Origin: S5-327 sp965116015
GTDB lineage: Bacteria > Chloroflexota > Dehalococcoidia > Lucifugimonadales > Australimonadaceae
DNA: 64,000 nucleotides
Assembly: GCA_965116015.1 (NCBI GenBank)
Contig: OZ220477.1
Location: 2,108,001-2,172,000, forward strand
Reading direction: 5' to 3'
The translations under genes were made by a program, and so were the position numbers. Within the stretch, counting starts at the first letter, position 1; the number at the start of each line of letters is the position of its first letter. The notes below the pieces were generated by a model. It did not search any database, was not told where the DNA came from, and saw nothing but the letters and a program-made list of their open reading frames with translations. This document shows positions 7,992-19,936 of the stretch, piece by piece.

Positions 7992-9212
7992 CTAAGCATT
8001 TCGCACGATAGCAAGGACGGTCTCGGCAAGCTTGTTAGGGTCGTGCCGCGTTCCCCACGACGCATCGAGTAGATCGGCGGTGATAGTCATGACTCCGTTG
8101 GGCGTCGAAGCCGTCTCAGGGGTTATGATCTGCTGATGGAAACGCGCCGGAATCGACGCCATCGTCGCGTTCATCACGAAGTGGGTCGGAACGATTCCGG
8201 CGTGGCGCTCCAGCGCTGCGAAGTGATCAGCCGCCCCGAGGCCATCGGTCTCCATGTGTTGCGTCGCTATGTTGCAGATGAAGACGACCGGGCAGCGCGC
8301 CCGTCGCACTGCATCGGCAAGCTCGGAGATGAGGAGGTTCGGCAGAATGCTCGTATAGAGACTGCCCGGCCCGATGAGAATAGCGTCCGCCGCGCGCACA
8401 GCCTCGAGCGCCGAAGGGTTGGCTTCAACTTCGCCCGGAGTGAGCCGCAGTGTCGCAATGGCCTCTCCCGCCCTGCCAACGTTCGTTTCGCCCTTTAGCA
8501 GCCGTCCCGATGCAGTCTTCGCCTCGAGCGCGACGCCCGCCAGTCGGGATGACGGGATCACGCGTCCGCGGACCGACAGCAGCTTGTGGGCAGCGTCGAG
8601 CGCCTCGCTGAACCCGCCTTCCGATGTCGCCATAGCGGAGAGCAGCAGATTGCCGAGGCTGTGGCCCTCTAGTCCCTCCCCTGCGTCAAACCGGTGCGAG
8701 AAGACCCGCTCGAGAAGCGGCTCGGCGTCGGAGAGCGCGATGAGGCACTGGCGCGCGTCGCCGAGAGGCGGCACGCCGAACATCTCGCGCAGCCGTCCAG
8801 TGCTGCCGCCGTCGTCCGATGGCGTGATGATGGCGCTCAGGTTGTCGGTGCGGCTCTTCAGGCCGCGGAGCAGCACGGAGAGTCCAGTTCCCCCGCCGAT
8901 GGCGACGATTCGAGGCCCGCCGCTGCGCAGCCGGCGTCCAGCAAGGCTATGGATGACTCCCTCGCCCCCGCGGGCGTGCAGGGAGCCGAAGGAGAGCCGC
9001 TCGTGCAGCCGGGATGCCGCAACGAGGCAAATGGCAAGCCCGAGAAGCGCGAACGCGGCGCCGAGCCAGACCGGCCCGCTCACGCTGCCGGCGAGCGTCA
9101 GCGCGGCTCCTGCCCCGAACAGCGTTATGCCAGCCGCGCCCATCGCCACCCAACGCTTGAGTCCGATGCCGGGCCGCGCGAGCGCCGCCATCCAAGAGAG
9201 CCGCTCGTTCAT
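7992..9212 (-). CDS. yvcK: YvcK/CofD-family protein (gluconeogenesis factor type)
   Basis: A 406-residue protein. Two hydrophobic segments at about residues 22-43 and 47-66 suggest an N-terminal membrane hairpin, a common extension of this family in Chloroflexota and Actinobacteria. The cytoplasmic domain starts IVAIGGGTGLSVLLRGLK and continues with ITPSDDGGSTGRLR, PLGDARQCL and GHSLGNLLL, the YvcK signatures. YvcK proteins bind UDP-sugars and affect cell shape and carbon metabolism. The usual partners rapZ and whiA are not beside it. It converges with the methyltransferase at 7196. Confidence 0.92.
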   Translation of the reverse strand: MNERLSWMAALARPGIGLKRWVAMGAAGITLFGAGAALTLAGSVSGPVWLGAAFALLGLAICLVAASRLHERLSFGSLHARGGEGVIHSLAGRRLRSGGPRIVAIGGGTGLSVLLRGLKSRTDNLSAIITPSDDGGSTGRLREMFGVPPLGDARQCLIALSDAEPLLERVFSHRFDAGEGLEGHSLGNLLLSAMATSEGGFSEALDAAHKLLSVRGRVIPSSRLAGVALEAKTASGRLLKGETNVGRAGEAIATLRLTPGEVEANPSALEAVRAADAILIGPGSLYTSILPNLLISELADAVRRARCPVVFICNIATQHMETDGLGAADHFAALERHAGIVPTHFVMNATMASIPARFHQQIITPETASTPNGVMTITADLLDASWGTRHDPNKLAETVLAIVRNA

Positions 9213-9318
9213 AGCCCCGCTACGATAGCGATAATTCGACAGAGAATACTCCTCCTACGGCTCCGAGATCGCTTGCGCTCGCACGGAGATTCGCGCGAGC
9301 CATCTGGCGGAAGCTCGC

Positions 9319-9690
9319 TTACGGCGCGAAGCGATCCCGTATCAGGGCGGCGTGGGCGCGCACATCGGGGGAGGGCGCGCGCTCCCAATCGTCCAGCAGC
9401 TCTTGGTAGGAGCAGAAGTGGAAAGCTGTTTCGTCTCCGCTCACATGCTCCGCGAAGCGCGCTGCTTCAGCGCGATGGGACTCGAGGTCAGCCGGCTCCA
9501 CCGGCTCGCCGTTCGGCCACGTCGCTGGCTCGGCGAACGCGTAGACGAGAGCGGATTTCCTGTGGGTGGTCGACCGACGGATAGCGCTGTGCAGAGCCAG
9601 TGCGCTCTGTACGAGATGCTCTGCATCCAGATGGCTGAAGACGATGCTCCCGTCAACGAGTCCGTCGCGGAGCCGTTGATGCCCGCTCAT
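9319..9690 (-). CDS. Hypothetical protein, possible PD-(D/E)XK-like fold
   Basis: At least 123 residues, not securely recognised. The conserved-looking core is LDAEHLVQSALALHSAIRR followed by SALVYAFAEP and later FHFCSYQELLDDW. The helix plus V-Y-x-x-A-E-P strand recalls putative restriction-endonuclease-fold proteins of the PGN_0703 type, from memory and at low certainty. The start is unclear: ATG 9690 is used, but coding-like sequence continues upstream (YEPFIDEPYYLRASINSP) to a possible GTG at 9840, close to the divergent dcd gene. Confidence 0.6.
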   Translation of the reverse strand: MSGHQRLRDGLVDGSIVFSHLDAEHLVQSALALHSAIRRSTTHRKSALVYAFAEPATWPNGEPVEPADLESHRAEAARFAEHVSGDETAFHFCSYQELLDDWERAPSPDVRAHAALIRDRFAP

Positions 9691-9921
9691 GCCTCCGCCC
9701 CAGACCGGGCGTGAATACGCCTTCGAGGAGAGCGGCTTGGGGCTGTTGATGGAAGCGCGAAGGTAGTACGGCTCGTCAATGAACGGCTCGTAACGCCTCG
9801 CCACGACGCCGATGAGCGCATCGGTAGTCTCGATGAGCACCTCCAGCCGGGCTGCCCCCGCGCCGAGCTGCGCGGCCGTTCGTGTAAGATGCTCGCGACT
9901 GAATGCCCAAGGAGAAGACGG

Positions 9922-10524
9922 ATGGTCCTCAGCGACCGGTCGATACGGGAAGAGATGGCCAAGGGACGGATCGTCATCCGCCCCCTTGGCGAGGGGTGCA
10001 TTCAGCCAGCGAGCGTTGACCTCCACCTCGACCGGCACCTCCTTGTTTTCCAGAACACTCGCGTCCCCTACATCGATGTGCGGTCGACCACGGAGCGCCT
10101 CACCGAGATGGCGACGATAGGCGACGACGACCCCTTTATGCTGCACCCCGGGGAGTTCGTGCTCGGGAGCACCCTCGAGCACATCGAAGTCCCTGACGAT
10201 CTCGTGGCTCGCCTCGAGGGCAAAAGCTCTCTTGGGAGAATCGGCCTTCTCATCCACTCTACCGCCGGTTACGTCGACCCCGGCTGGAAGGGCCATCTCA
10301 CTCTCGAGCTTAGCAACGTGTCGAACCTCCCTATCACGCTCTACTGTCGTATGCGCATTGGGCAGGTGTCCTTCCTTCGCCTCAGCACTCCCGCCGATGT
10401 TCTCTACGGCGCCGGAGAGCTTGGCTCCAAGTATCAAGGCGACCAGCTCCCGATGCCGAGCAAGGCGCACCTCGACTTTGACGTCTCCGCGGAGGAGAGC
10501 GCCCAACCTCCCCTCGACGCGTAG
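9922..10524 (+). CDS. dcd: dCTP deaminase
   Basis: A 200-residue dCTP deaminase/dUTPase-fold enzyme that deaminates dCTP to dUTP for thymidylate synthesis. Visible are the N-terminal VLSDRSIREEM, the trimer active-site strand HPGEFVLGSTLEHIEVP, the substrate loop GKSSLGRIGL and GYVDPGWKGHLTLEL. The ATG at 9922 is supported by AAGGAG 8-13 bases upstream. Length is typical. Some family members are bifunctional (dCTP to dUMP); sequence alone does not settle this. Confidence 0.94.
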   Translation: MVLSDRSIREEMAKGRIVIRPLGEGCIQPASVDLHLDRHLLVFQNTRVPYIDVRSTTERLTEMATIGDDDPFMLHPGEFVLGSTLEHIEVPDDLVARLEGKSSLGRIGLLIHSTAGYVDPGWKGHLTLELSNVSNLPITLYCRMRIGQVSFLRLSTPADVLYGAGELGSKYQGDQLPMPSKAHLDFDVSAEESAQPPLDA

Positions 10525-10591
10525 GGCGTCGCCAGCGGGGCGCGCGCCAGGGAGAGGCAGGTAGGGGGGTTGAGGGGGGCGCGCCTCCCGG

Positions 10592-10600
10592 TGATAACAT
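10592..10600 (+). promoter_or_regulatory. Possible extended -10 promoter for uvrA
   Basis: TGA followed by TAACAT lies about 44 bases before the uvrA start; there is no clear -35. It follows the same TGN-plus-hexamer pattern as other promoters in the window. Confidence 0.35.
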
Positions 10601-10643
10601 CCATACTGCGCTTGGCGTCTGGATTTCATATCACGCAGGTCTC

Positions 10644-13607
<2,964 letters not shown>

Positions 13608-13708
13608 CGGGGGGCTGGGCTCCCGCCGAGGCTAGCCGCTAGCCTTCGCCGCTCTAGCGCGCCATCCCCCTCTTGATCTGCCTCGGCGATCCGATCAACG
13701 ATCGCGGC

Positions 13709-14773
13709 ATGCCCGCTACAGGGATAGTCTCTCGCCCACCTGCATGGGTTGCCTCCGATGAATGCGCGGCGCTCTACGTCGGCAACGCGCTCGACATCCT
13801 CGCGTCCATTCCGGAGAACACGATCGACTGTGTCTGGACCGATCCGCCGTACAACCTCTCGAACGGCGGCATCACCTGTGTGGCCGGACGTATGGTCAGC
13901 GTCGATAAAGGCGCGTGGGATCGAAGCCGCGGCTTCGAGGCTGACCACGAGTTCAACCTGGAATGGACGAAGGAGTGTTATCGCATCCTCAAGCCTACGG
14001 GCGCCCTGTGGGTGTCGGGAACTCTTCATGTGTATCCCAGCGTCGGCGTGGCGCTTCTGAAGAGTGGCTTCCGGCTGCTCAACGACATCATCTGGCAGAA
14101 GCCCAATCCTCCGCCCAACCTTGGGCGCCGCACCTTTACCCACGCGACAGAGACGCTGATCTGGGCGAGCAAGGCTCCGAAGGGGTCTCGCAACAAGTAC
14201 ACGTTCAACTACGCCGCTATGCGCGAGGAGAACGGGGGCAAGCAGATGCAGACGGTTTGGCGGTTTCCCACGCCGTCGAAGGAAGAAAAACGTTTCGGGA
14301 AACACCCGACGCAAAAGCCTGTCGCGCTCATAGAGCGTTGTCTGCGCGCAAGCACCAACGAAGGGGACCTGGTGCTCGATCCGTTCGCAGGCTCCGGGAG
14401 CACAGGCGTCGCCGCTCTGGGAATGTCCCGCCAGTTCATAGGCGTCGAGATTGAGGAGAAATTTGCTGGGATTGCGGCGGAACGCCTCGCTCTCGTGGCT
14501 ACCCCCCCCCCCCCCCCCGCAATACACAGTATCTTCCGGGATTGGAGCGCTGACTATGGACAGGGGCACAGCGCTCGAACTGCTTCAGCAGCTTGTTGGA
14601 CGAGACTTGCGCCAAATCGCCGACGAGAGGGGCGTTACGGTGTGGAAGAATGGCAATCTCAACAAGGGCTGGGCCGGTCATGCTGTCGAGCGTTATCTTG
14701 GCCTTCCGCTGAACTCCGCGCGGAGCCCGAACCTCGGGTCGTGGGAACTGAAAGTCGTCCCCTTTGTTTTTGA
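13709..14773 (+). CDS. Beta-class DNA adenine methyltransferase with slippage tract
   Basis: A DNA methyltransferase with motif IV DPPYNLS (residue 45) preceding motif I FAGSGSTG (residue 226), the beta-class order; DPPY suggests N6-adenine methylation. The catalytic domain ends near IEEKFAGIAAERLAL, immediately before a 17-C run. As sequenced, the frame continues past the run for about 85 residues that overlap the next gene out of frame and look non-homologous (354 residues in total). One more C would stop it at TGA 14551 (281 residues). One fewer would fuse it in frame to the endonuclease. ATG 13709 is preferred to TTG 13673. The recognition site is unknown. Confidence 0.85.
   Translation: MPATGIVSRPPAWVASDECAALYVGNALDILASIPENTIDCVWTDPPYNLSNGGITCVAGRMVSVDKGAWDRSRGFEADHEFNLEWTKECYRILKPTGALWVSGTLHVYPSVGVALLKSGFRLLNDIIWQKPNPPPNLGRRTFTHATETLIWASKAPKGSRNKYTFNYAAMREENGGKQMQTVWRFPTPSKEEKRFGKHPTQKPVALIERCLRASTNEGDLVLDPFAGSGSTGVAALGMSRQFIGVEIEEKFAGIAAERLALVATPPPPPAIHSIFRDWSADYGQGHSARTASAACWTRLAPNRRREGRYGVEEWQSQQGLGRSCCRALSWPSAELRAEPEPRVVGTESRPLCF
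14502..14518 (+). repeat. Poly-C tract of 17 bases
   Basis: A 17-base C homopolymer inside the 3' end of the methyltransferase reading frame, 38 bases before the start codon of the endonuclease gene. All three frames encode prolines through the tract. Its length sets which of three C-termini the methyltransferase receives. A homopolymer-length sequencing error is the main alternative. Confidence 0.9.
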
Positions 14774-15389
14774 CGGCGCAGGGGACTTGGTTCCCAAGGA
14801 AACAATGGCGATTACGATGCTCGACCCGGCGGAGGTGGCGGAGAGACCGTTCGAAGAGAGCCATCTGTTTACGAAGCTGCGCAAGATTATCGCTGTCGCC
14901 CGCATCCGCGAGGGGAACGACGAGAGACGGTCTATCTGCGAGCGCGTGCACGCTTTTGACCTGGAAGAGACAAGCCTGTTCGACGCTGTCGCCGAGGACT
15001 ACCGAACGGTGCAGCGAGTCATTCGGGAGAAAGGGCAGGAGGCGCTTACGGGCAAACTCGGTTGTTTCGTTCAACCGCGCACCAAGGGCCCAGGGCATGG
15101 CAGCGTCTCGCGCGCCTTCTACGCTCGCAAGGAGTTTGTCGAGCACATCACTGGCCGTAAGCAAGCGCCCAGAACTGTCGCCGAGCCGCCTCTCCGGCAG
15201 CAGGACTGTCCGATTCACGCTGGCGCGGCCAATGTCGGCAATCGCGCGCCTCTCGACAGCCGCATCGCGTCGCTTCCGGCCAATCAGTCGGGAGCGGGCA
15301 GGCATAAGTGTCCCTACTGCGCCTACCAGCAGGGCTACCGTCAAGCCCTCGACGACATTCTCGCCTCTACGCGGCAACTCCATCCCTAG
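14556..15389 (+). CDS. MutH/Sau3AI-family type II restriction endonuclease
   Basis: A 277-residue protein resembling the MutH/Sau3AI nuclease family. It has LNKGWAGHAVERYLG (Glu near 47), then LGSWELKVVPF with Glu64 and Lys66 of the D-x(n)-E-x-K active site, and KETMAITM further on. The Asp expected before Glu64 is not obvious; an Asn sits at 59. After residue 200 there is an unusual tail with C218-x2-H221 and C252-x2-C255, a likely zinc site. The family cuts GATC in known cases, but the site here is unknown. It starts 3 bases after the TGA that the methyltransferase would use with an 18-C tract, so the two form a restriction-modification pair. Confidence 0.8.
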   Translation: MDRGTALELLQQLVGRDLRQIADERGVTVWKNGNLNKGWAGHAVERYLGLPLNSARSPNLGSWELKVVPFVFDGAGDLVPKETMAITMLDPAEVAERPFEESHLFTKLRKIIAVARIREGNDERRSICERVHAFDLEETSLFDAVAEDYRTVQRVIREKGQEALTGKLGCFVQPRTKGPGHGSVSRAFYARKEFVEHITGRKQAPRTVAEPPLRQQDCPIHAGAANVGNRAPLDSRIASLPANQSGAGRHKCPYCAYQQGYRQALDDILASTRQLHP

Positions 15390-15559
15390 TCCTGCTGCTA
15401 TTCCCGTATGCTGCAGCGGATCCAACGCTGGCGTCAGCTTCCTGCAGCGCGTCAGAGCCGAGGGGCTAATTGATGTGAGGCCGCGGCGCGCGAAACGGCC
15501 CTCAGTCTGCGGTCGTTCCGCGCAAAGCGGTCTGCGCTTGCCACGCCGATGCGCCTCCC

Positions 15560-18500
15560 TTAGCTGGCGGCTGCGGTTGGCCATGGGCTGTCGATGGGGA
15601 CGCCGTCGCGGTAGTGGACTTCGTTTCCTATGACCGCGGGGATTCGGGGGCCAGGCGTCAGGATGCCTATGAGGTTCAGGGGGTCGGACGCGGATACTCG
15701 GACGATTTCACCGGCAGGGTCGCGGCGGCGCACGGCGCGCAAGGCGTCGACTGCTTCGGGCAGGGCGAACTGCTCGCCTACTAGTCCGGCGACGAATCGG
15801 CCGCCGCGGACTTCTCCGCGCGCCTCGGCGCGGCGGTATGCGCGCGCAAGCTGGCTCCACGGGGGCGCCATCGGCTCGCGGGCGAGAACCTCGCGCATCA
15901 CTACGCCGTAGCGGCGAAGCAGTTGCGCAGCACGCGCCTCGAGCACGTCTTCGGGGGGTTCAGGGGCTGGCGACCGCAACGCCGACCACCGGCTCCCTGA
16001 TCGTCCGGACGACGCCGTCGGACGCCCCCGCCGCACGAACCGCGATCGCCGCTGCACGCGCTTGGCGATGCCGCTGATGAGGCCTCGCAACGCTCCGAAG
16101 CCGTCCGCTGTGACGCGTCCCGCGGCGACCAGCAGCCATAGCGCGTCGTCGACTTCGGACGGCAGCCGACCTGTCGCCCGCACGATGTCGGGGACGAACG
16201 ACGCTCCCTGCTCTTCGAGGCAGCGCAGGACGTCGTCCGCAGCTCCGGTGAATGCTGCCGCAGGATCGGCGTCGTCGAGCAGCCACGGGACGTCTTCGCG
16301 GATGGCCACGGTTACTGGCCCGTTGCGCGAGATGGCGGCTGTGGGGGGAGGTCCGGAGCGACGGGCGAATCGTCCCCAGGTTAGTTCGCCTCCGAGGGTG
16401 AGAGCGTCGAGGGTCGAGGGGTGGAAGTCGGCGAGGCGATTCGGGAAGAGCGCGCTCTCCCATGCGGCTGCGGCGGCCTCGAAGCCTTGCAGCTGCTCGA
16501 CCACTTCGATGAGCCCGGCGTCGCCCGAGAGGCGCGATCCGGGAGCGGCGTGCTGCCATTCCAGCAGGAATCTTATGAAGGTTGCCGCGGGCACAGGCTC
16601 GATTTCCCGGCGCAGCCGTCCGATTGTGCTGCGGTGGATGCGCGCCAGAATGCGGCGGTCGCAGAATTCCTCGGTTTCCGCGCCGGGGCGGAACCGCCCG
16701 CGCAGCGCTACTCCTTCGGTTTCGAGCCGTGCAAGCGCTCGCTCCACGAGCGCTGTGTTGAGCGCGAGCGCCGCCGCGAGATCGGCGGCGGTGAAGGGCC
16801 CGGCAGTTTCGGCGCGGCCCCGGACTATGTCCGCGACGGCATTCTCCTGAGCTTCCGGGTTCTCCGCGGCATCCGGGCCGTAGGCGGCGAGCACGACGCT
16901 GGCGCGCTCCGCCGCGAACCATGCCTGCCGCTCTCCCGCGGCGAGCGTGAACGCCCGGCCGCCCGCCGCAAGCTCCGCGAGCCAGCCTCGCCAATCTTCG
17001 GCCTCCTCGGGATGCGCCGCGAAATCGTTGTTGGTGAGCGTTATGAGGGACAGGAGAGCGTCGTGCATCTCGTCGGCATCGCGGATGGCTGGCCACGCGT
17101 ACGCCTCTTCCTCGGCGATGGCGTCGGGGCTGAGGGAGCCGAGGTCGCGCGAGTCTTCCGGGAGCGCGCGGCGCAGCGTAACCGCGCGGGCGCGGCGCTC
17201 TTCCAGCGGCGCGTTGTCGAGGAAGGCGTAGGGCATCGCGTTGAGGATTTGGTGGGAGAACACTGAGGGTTGCGTGGTGTCCTTTCCGAACGCCTCGATA
17301 TCGCCTGTCTCGATGGCGTGGAGCGTTCGGGTCATTCCCTCTGCGTCGAGGGCTTCTGTGAGGCAGTCGCGCAGTGTTTCGAACACGAGGGGGTGATCGG
17401 GAGGCTCGATGACGCCTCCGGGAGGAGCGTTGTCCTGACACGCGGCGGCAGCGGGGAAGACGGCAGCGAGGAGGTCGTCGGCGCGCATCCGCTGAATCGG
17501 GGCTGGGACTCGCTTCCCGCCGGTCTGGCGCAGCAGCGAGAGCGAGCGCGAGGCTGTCCAGCGCCAGCGCAGGGGGAAGACTGGGGATTGCAGCGCCGCT
17601 TGCATCAGCACGTCCTGCGCTGTGGCGGCTTTCACGTAGCGGAACACATCCTCGATGGGGAAGGAGTGTTGGGGGCCGAGCGAGATGTTGATGCCCTCGT
17701 CGGTTGCGGCGGCCTGCAGTTCGAAGTTGAACCCGGCGCAGAACCGTTTCCGCAGCGCCAGCCCCCAGGCGCGGTTGATGCGCGAACCCAAGGGGGAGTG
17801 AATCACTAGCTGCATTCCGCCGGCCTCGTCGAAGAAGCGCTCCGCGACGAGCTTCTCGCGCGTCGGGACTATGCCGAGCACGCGCTTCCCCTCCTCGATG
17901 TAGGCGACGATCTGATCGGCGGCCTCTCGCGAGACTCCGCTGTCCATCACGAGGGCGATGGCGGCGTCGCGGGCGTGCAGGCGCTCGTCGATCTCCCGCC
18001 GGAGAGCCGACACCTCGGCGGAGAGCTCAGGAGTTCGCCCCGGGGCCTCCCCAATCCAGAAGGGGATCGTTGGCGATTGGCCGTGCGCTTCCTCTACGCG
18101 CACGGTTCCGGCTTCGATCCGGCGTATCTTCCACGGGGTGTTGCCTAGCAGGAAGACGTCTCCCGCCATGCTCTCGATCGCGAAATCCTCGTGCACTGTG
18201 CCGACCATTCCGCCGTCCGGTTCGGCGATTACGAGGTAGTCGGCGGTGTCCGGGATCGCGCCGCCGTTGGAGACTGCGGCGATGCGCGCTCCACGCCGGG
18301 CTTTGAGGCGGCGGTTCACGCCATCGCGGTGGAGGTATGCGGCGCTCCGTCCCCACCGGCTGGCGACGCCGTCCGACAGCATTGCGACGATTGCGTCGTA
18401 CTGGTCGCGCGGGAGCGACCGGTAGGGTTGGGCCTGCGTGAGCAGCGCGTAGAGGTCGTCTTCGTTCCATTCTTCGGCGACGCAGGCGGCGACGATCTGC

Positions 18501-19767
18501 TGCGCGAGGACGTCCAGCGGCCACGGGGGGATCTTGAGGGCGTCGAGCTCGCCCTTGCGCACTGCGCGGAACAGCGCCGCTGTTTCCACGAGCTCGTCGC
18601 GCGTCAGGGGGAAGAAGCGGCCTTTGGGGGCGCCGCCCCTGAAGTGGCCGGAGCGTCCCACGCGCTGCATCGCCACGCCGATGTTCCGCGGCGATGCGAT
18701 CTGGCATACGAGGTCTACGTCGCCGATGTCGATTCCCAGTTCGAGCGACGCGGTCGCGACGCATACCTTGATGCTGCCCTCTTTCAGGCGGCGCTCCGCG
18801 TCGAATCGCATCTGCCGGGAGAGGGAGCCGTGGTGGGCCGCCACGTTCTCCTCGCCGATCCGCTCGGAGAGGAGGCGCGTGACCCGCTCGACGAGCCTTC
18901 TGGTGTTGACGAACACGAGGGTGGTTCGATGCTCGTTGGCGAGCTCCGCGATCTGGTCGAGCGTCTGCGCCCATTGCTCGTGGGTCGCGACTGGGCCGAG
19001 CTCGAATCCGCGCGGCATCTCGATTGCCAGGTCCATCGTTCGCCGGCGGCTGGCGTCGACGATGGCGCAATCCGCTGCGTCCGCCGGGCGGAGAGGTGAG
19101 GTGAGGGTTCCTGCTCCTGTCAGGAACCGGCCCATCTCTTCGATGGGTTTCTGCGTGGCCGATAGCCGATGCGCGTGACTGGCTGTTCGGCGAGATGGCA
19201 GAGGCGTTCGACGGAGAGGGAGAGGTGCGAGCCGCGCTTGTTGGGGGCGACTGCGTGCAGTTCGTCGAGGATCAGGGCGCTGGCGCTTTTCAGGGCGCGC
19301 CTGCCGCGCTCGGATGTGAGGAGGATGTAGAGCGATTCCGGGGTTGTGATGAGGACGTGGGGGGGTTTGCGGGCGTGGAGCGTCCGCTCTTTCCGGGGGG
19401 TGTCTCCTGTGCGAACGGCGACGCGGATTTCGGGGAGGGGGGTTCCTGCGGCCTCGGCTACGGCGCGAATCTCTTCGAGGGGTTCGATGAGGTTTCGCTG
19501 GATGTCGTTCGCCAGGGCTTTGAGGGGTGAGACGTAGACGATCTGCGTGGCGTTCGGCAGATTGCCCTCGTTGAGGGCTTGCTTCACGAGCATATCGAGG
19601 CCGATGAGGAACGCGGCGAGGGTTTTGCCTGAGCCGGTCGGCGCGGCGATCAGCGTGTGCCGTCCGGATGCGATCGCCGGCCAACCCTGCGCCTGCGCTT
19701 CTGTGGGGGTTCCGAAGCGCCGCTCGAACCACGTTCGCACTATGGGGTGAAACGCTTGGGTCGCCAC
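15560..19767 (-). pseudogene. lhr: Lhr-type large ATP-dependent helicase, frameshifted
   Basis: A Lhr-family SF2 DNA helicase of about 1,400 residues broken by one single-base frameshift. The N-terminal part (19767 down to about 19166) has the Q-like region, Walker A APTGSGKT, TPESLYILLTS and the DELH box. The frame is then lost exactly before motif III; SATQKPIEE continues in the next frame. The remainder is open to 15560, with motifs TLVFVNTRR, GSLSRQMR, ATASLELGIDIG and QRVGRSGH, followed by the long C-terminal Lhr domains. Restoring one base, for example a third C in the + strand CC at about 19166, gives a full protein. An open frame also continues upstream of 19767, overlapping the next gene, and is rejected. 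Confidence 0.88.
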
Positions 19768-19936
19768 GCGCCGCCTCCTCTCTGACTGTTCCTGGCGCCG
19801 CGGGCTGCGCGGCGCGCGGATAAGCGGCTCGATACCCGGTAAGGGTAGCAGCCGCGTCTATGCTTGGATGTCGCGCGGCGTCCAACCTTCTACCTGTCCT
19901 GATAGCATCGCCTTTTAGTCTGAAGGAGGGGCCTGT

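Noticed and set aside
15390..15559. A replication origin at the composition change
   Set aside because: No DnaA-box cluster, AT-rich unwinding element or dnaA/dnaN neighbour was seen; kept only as a composition anomaly.
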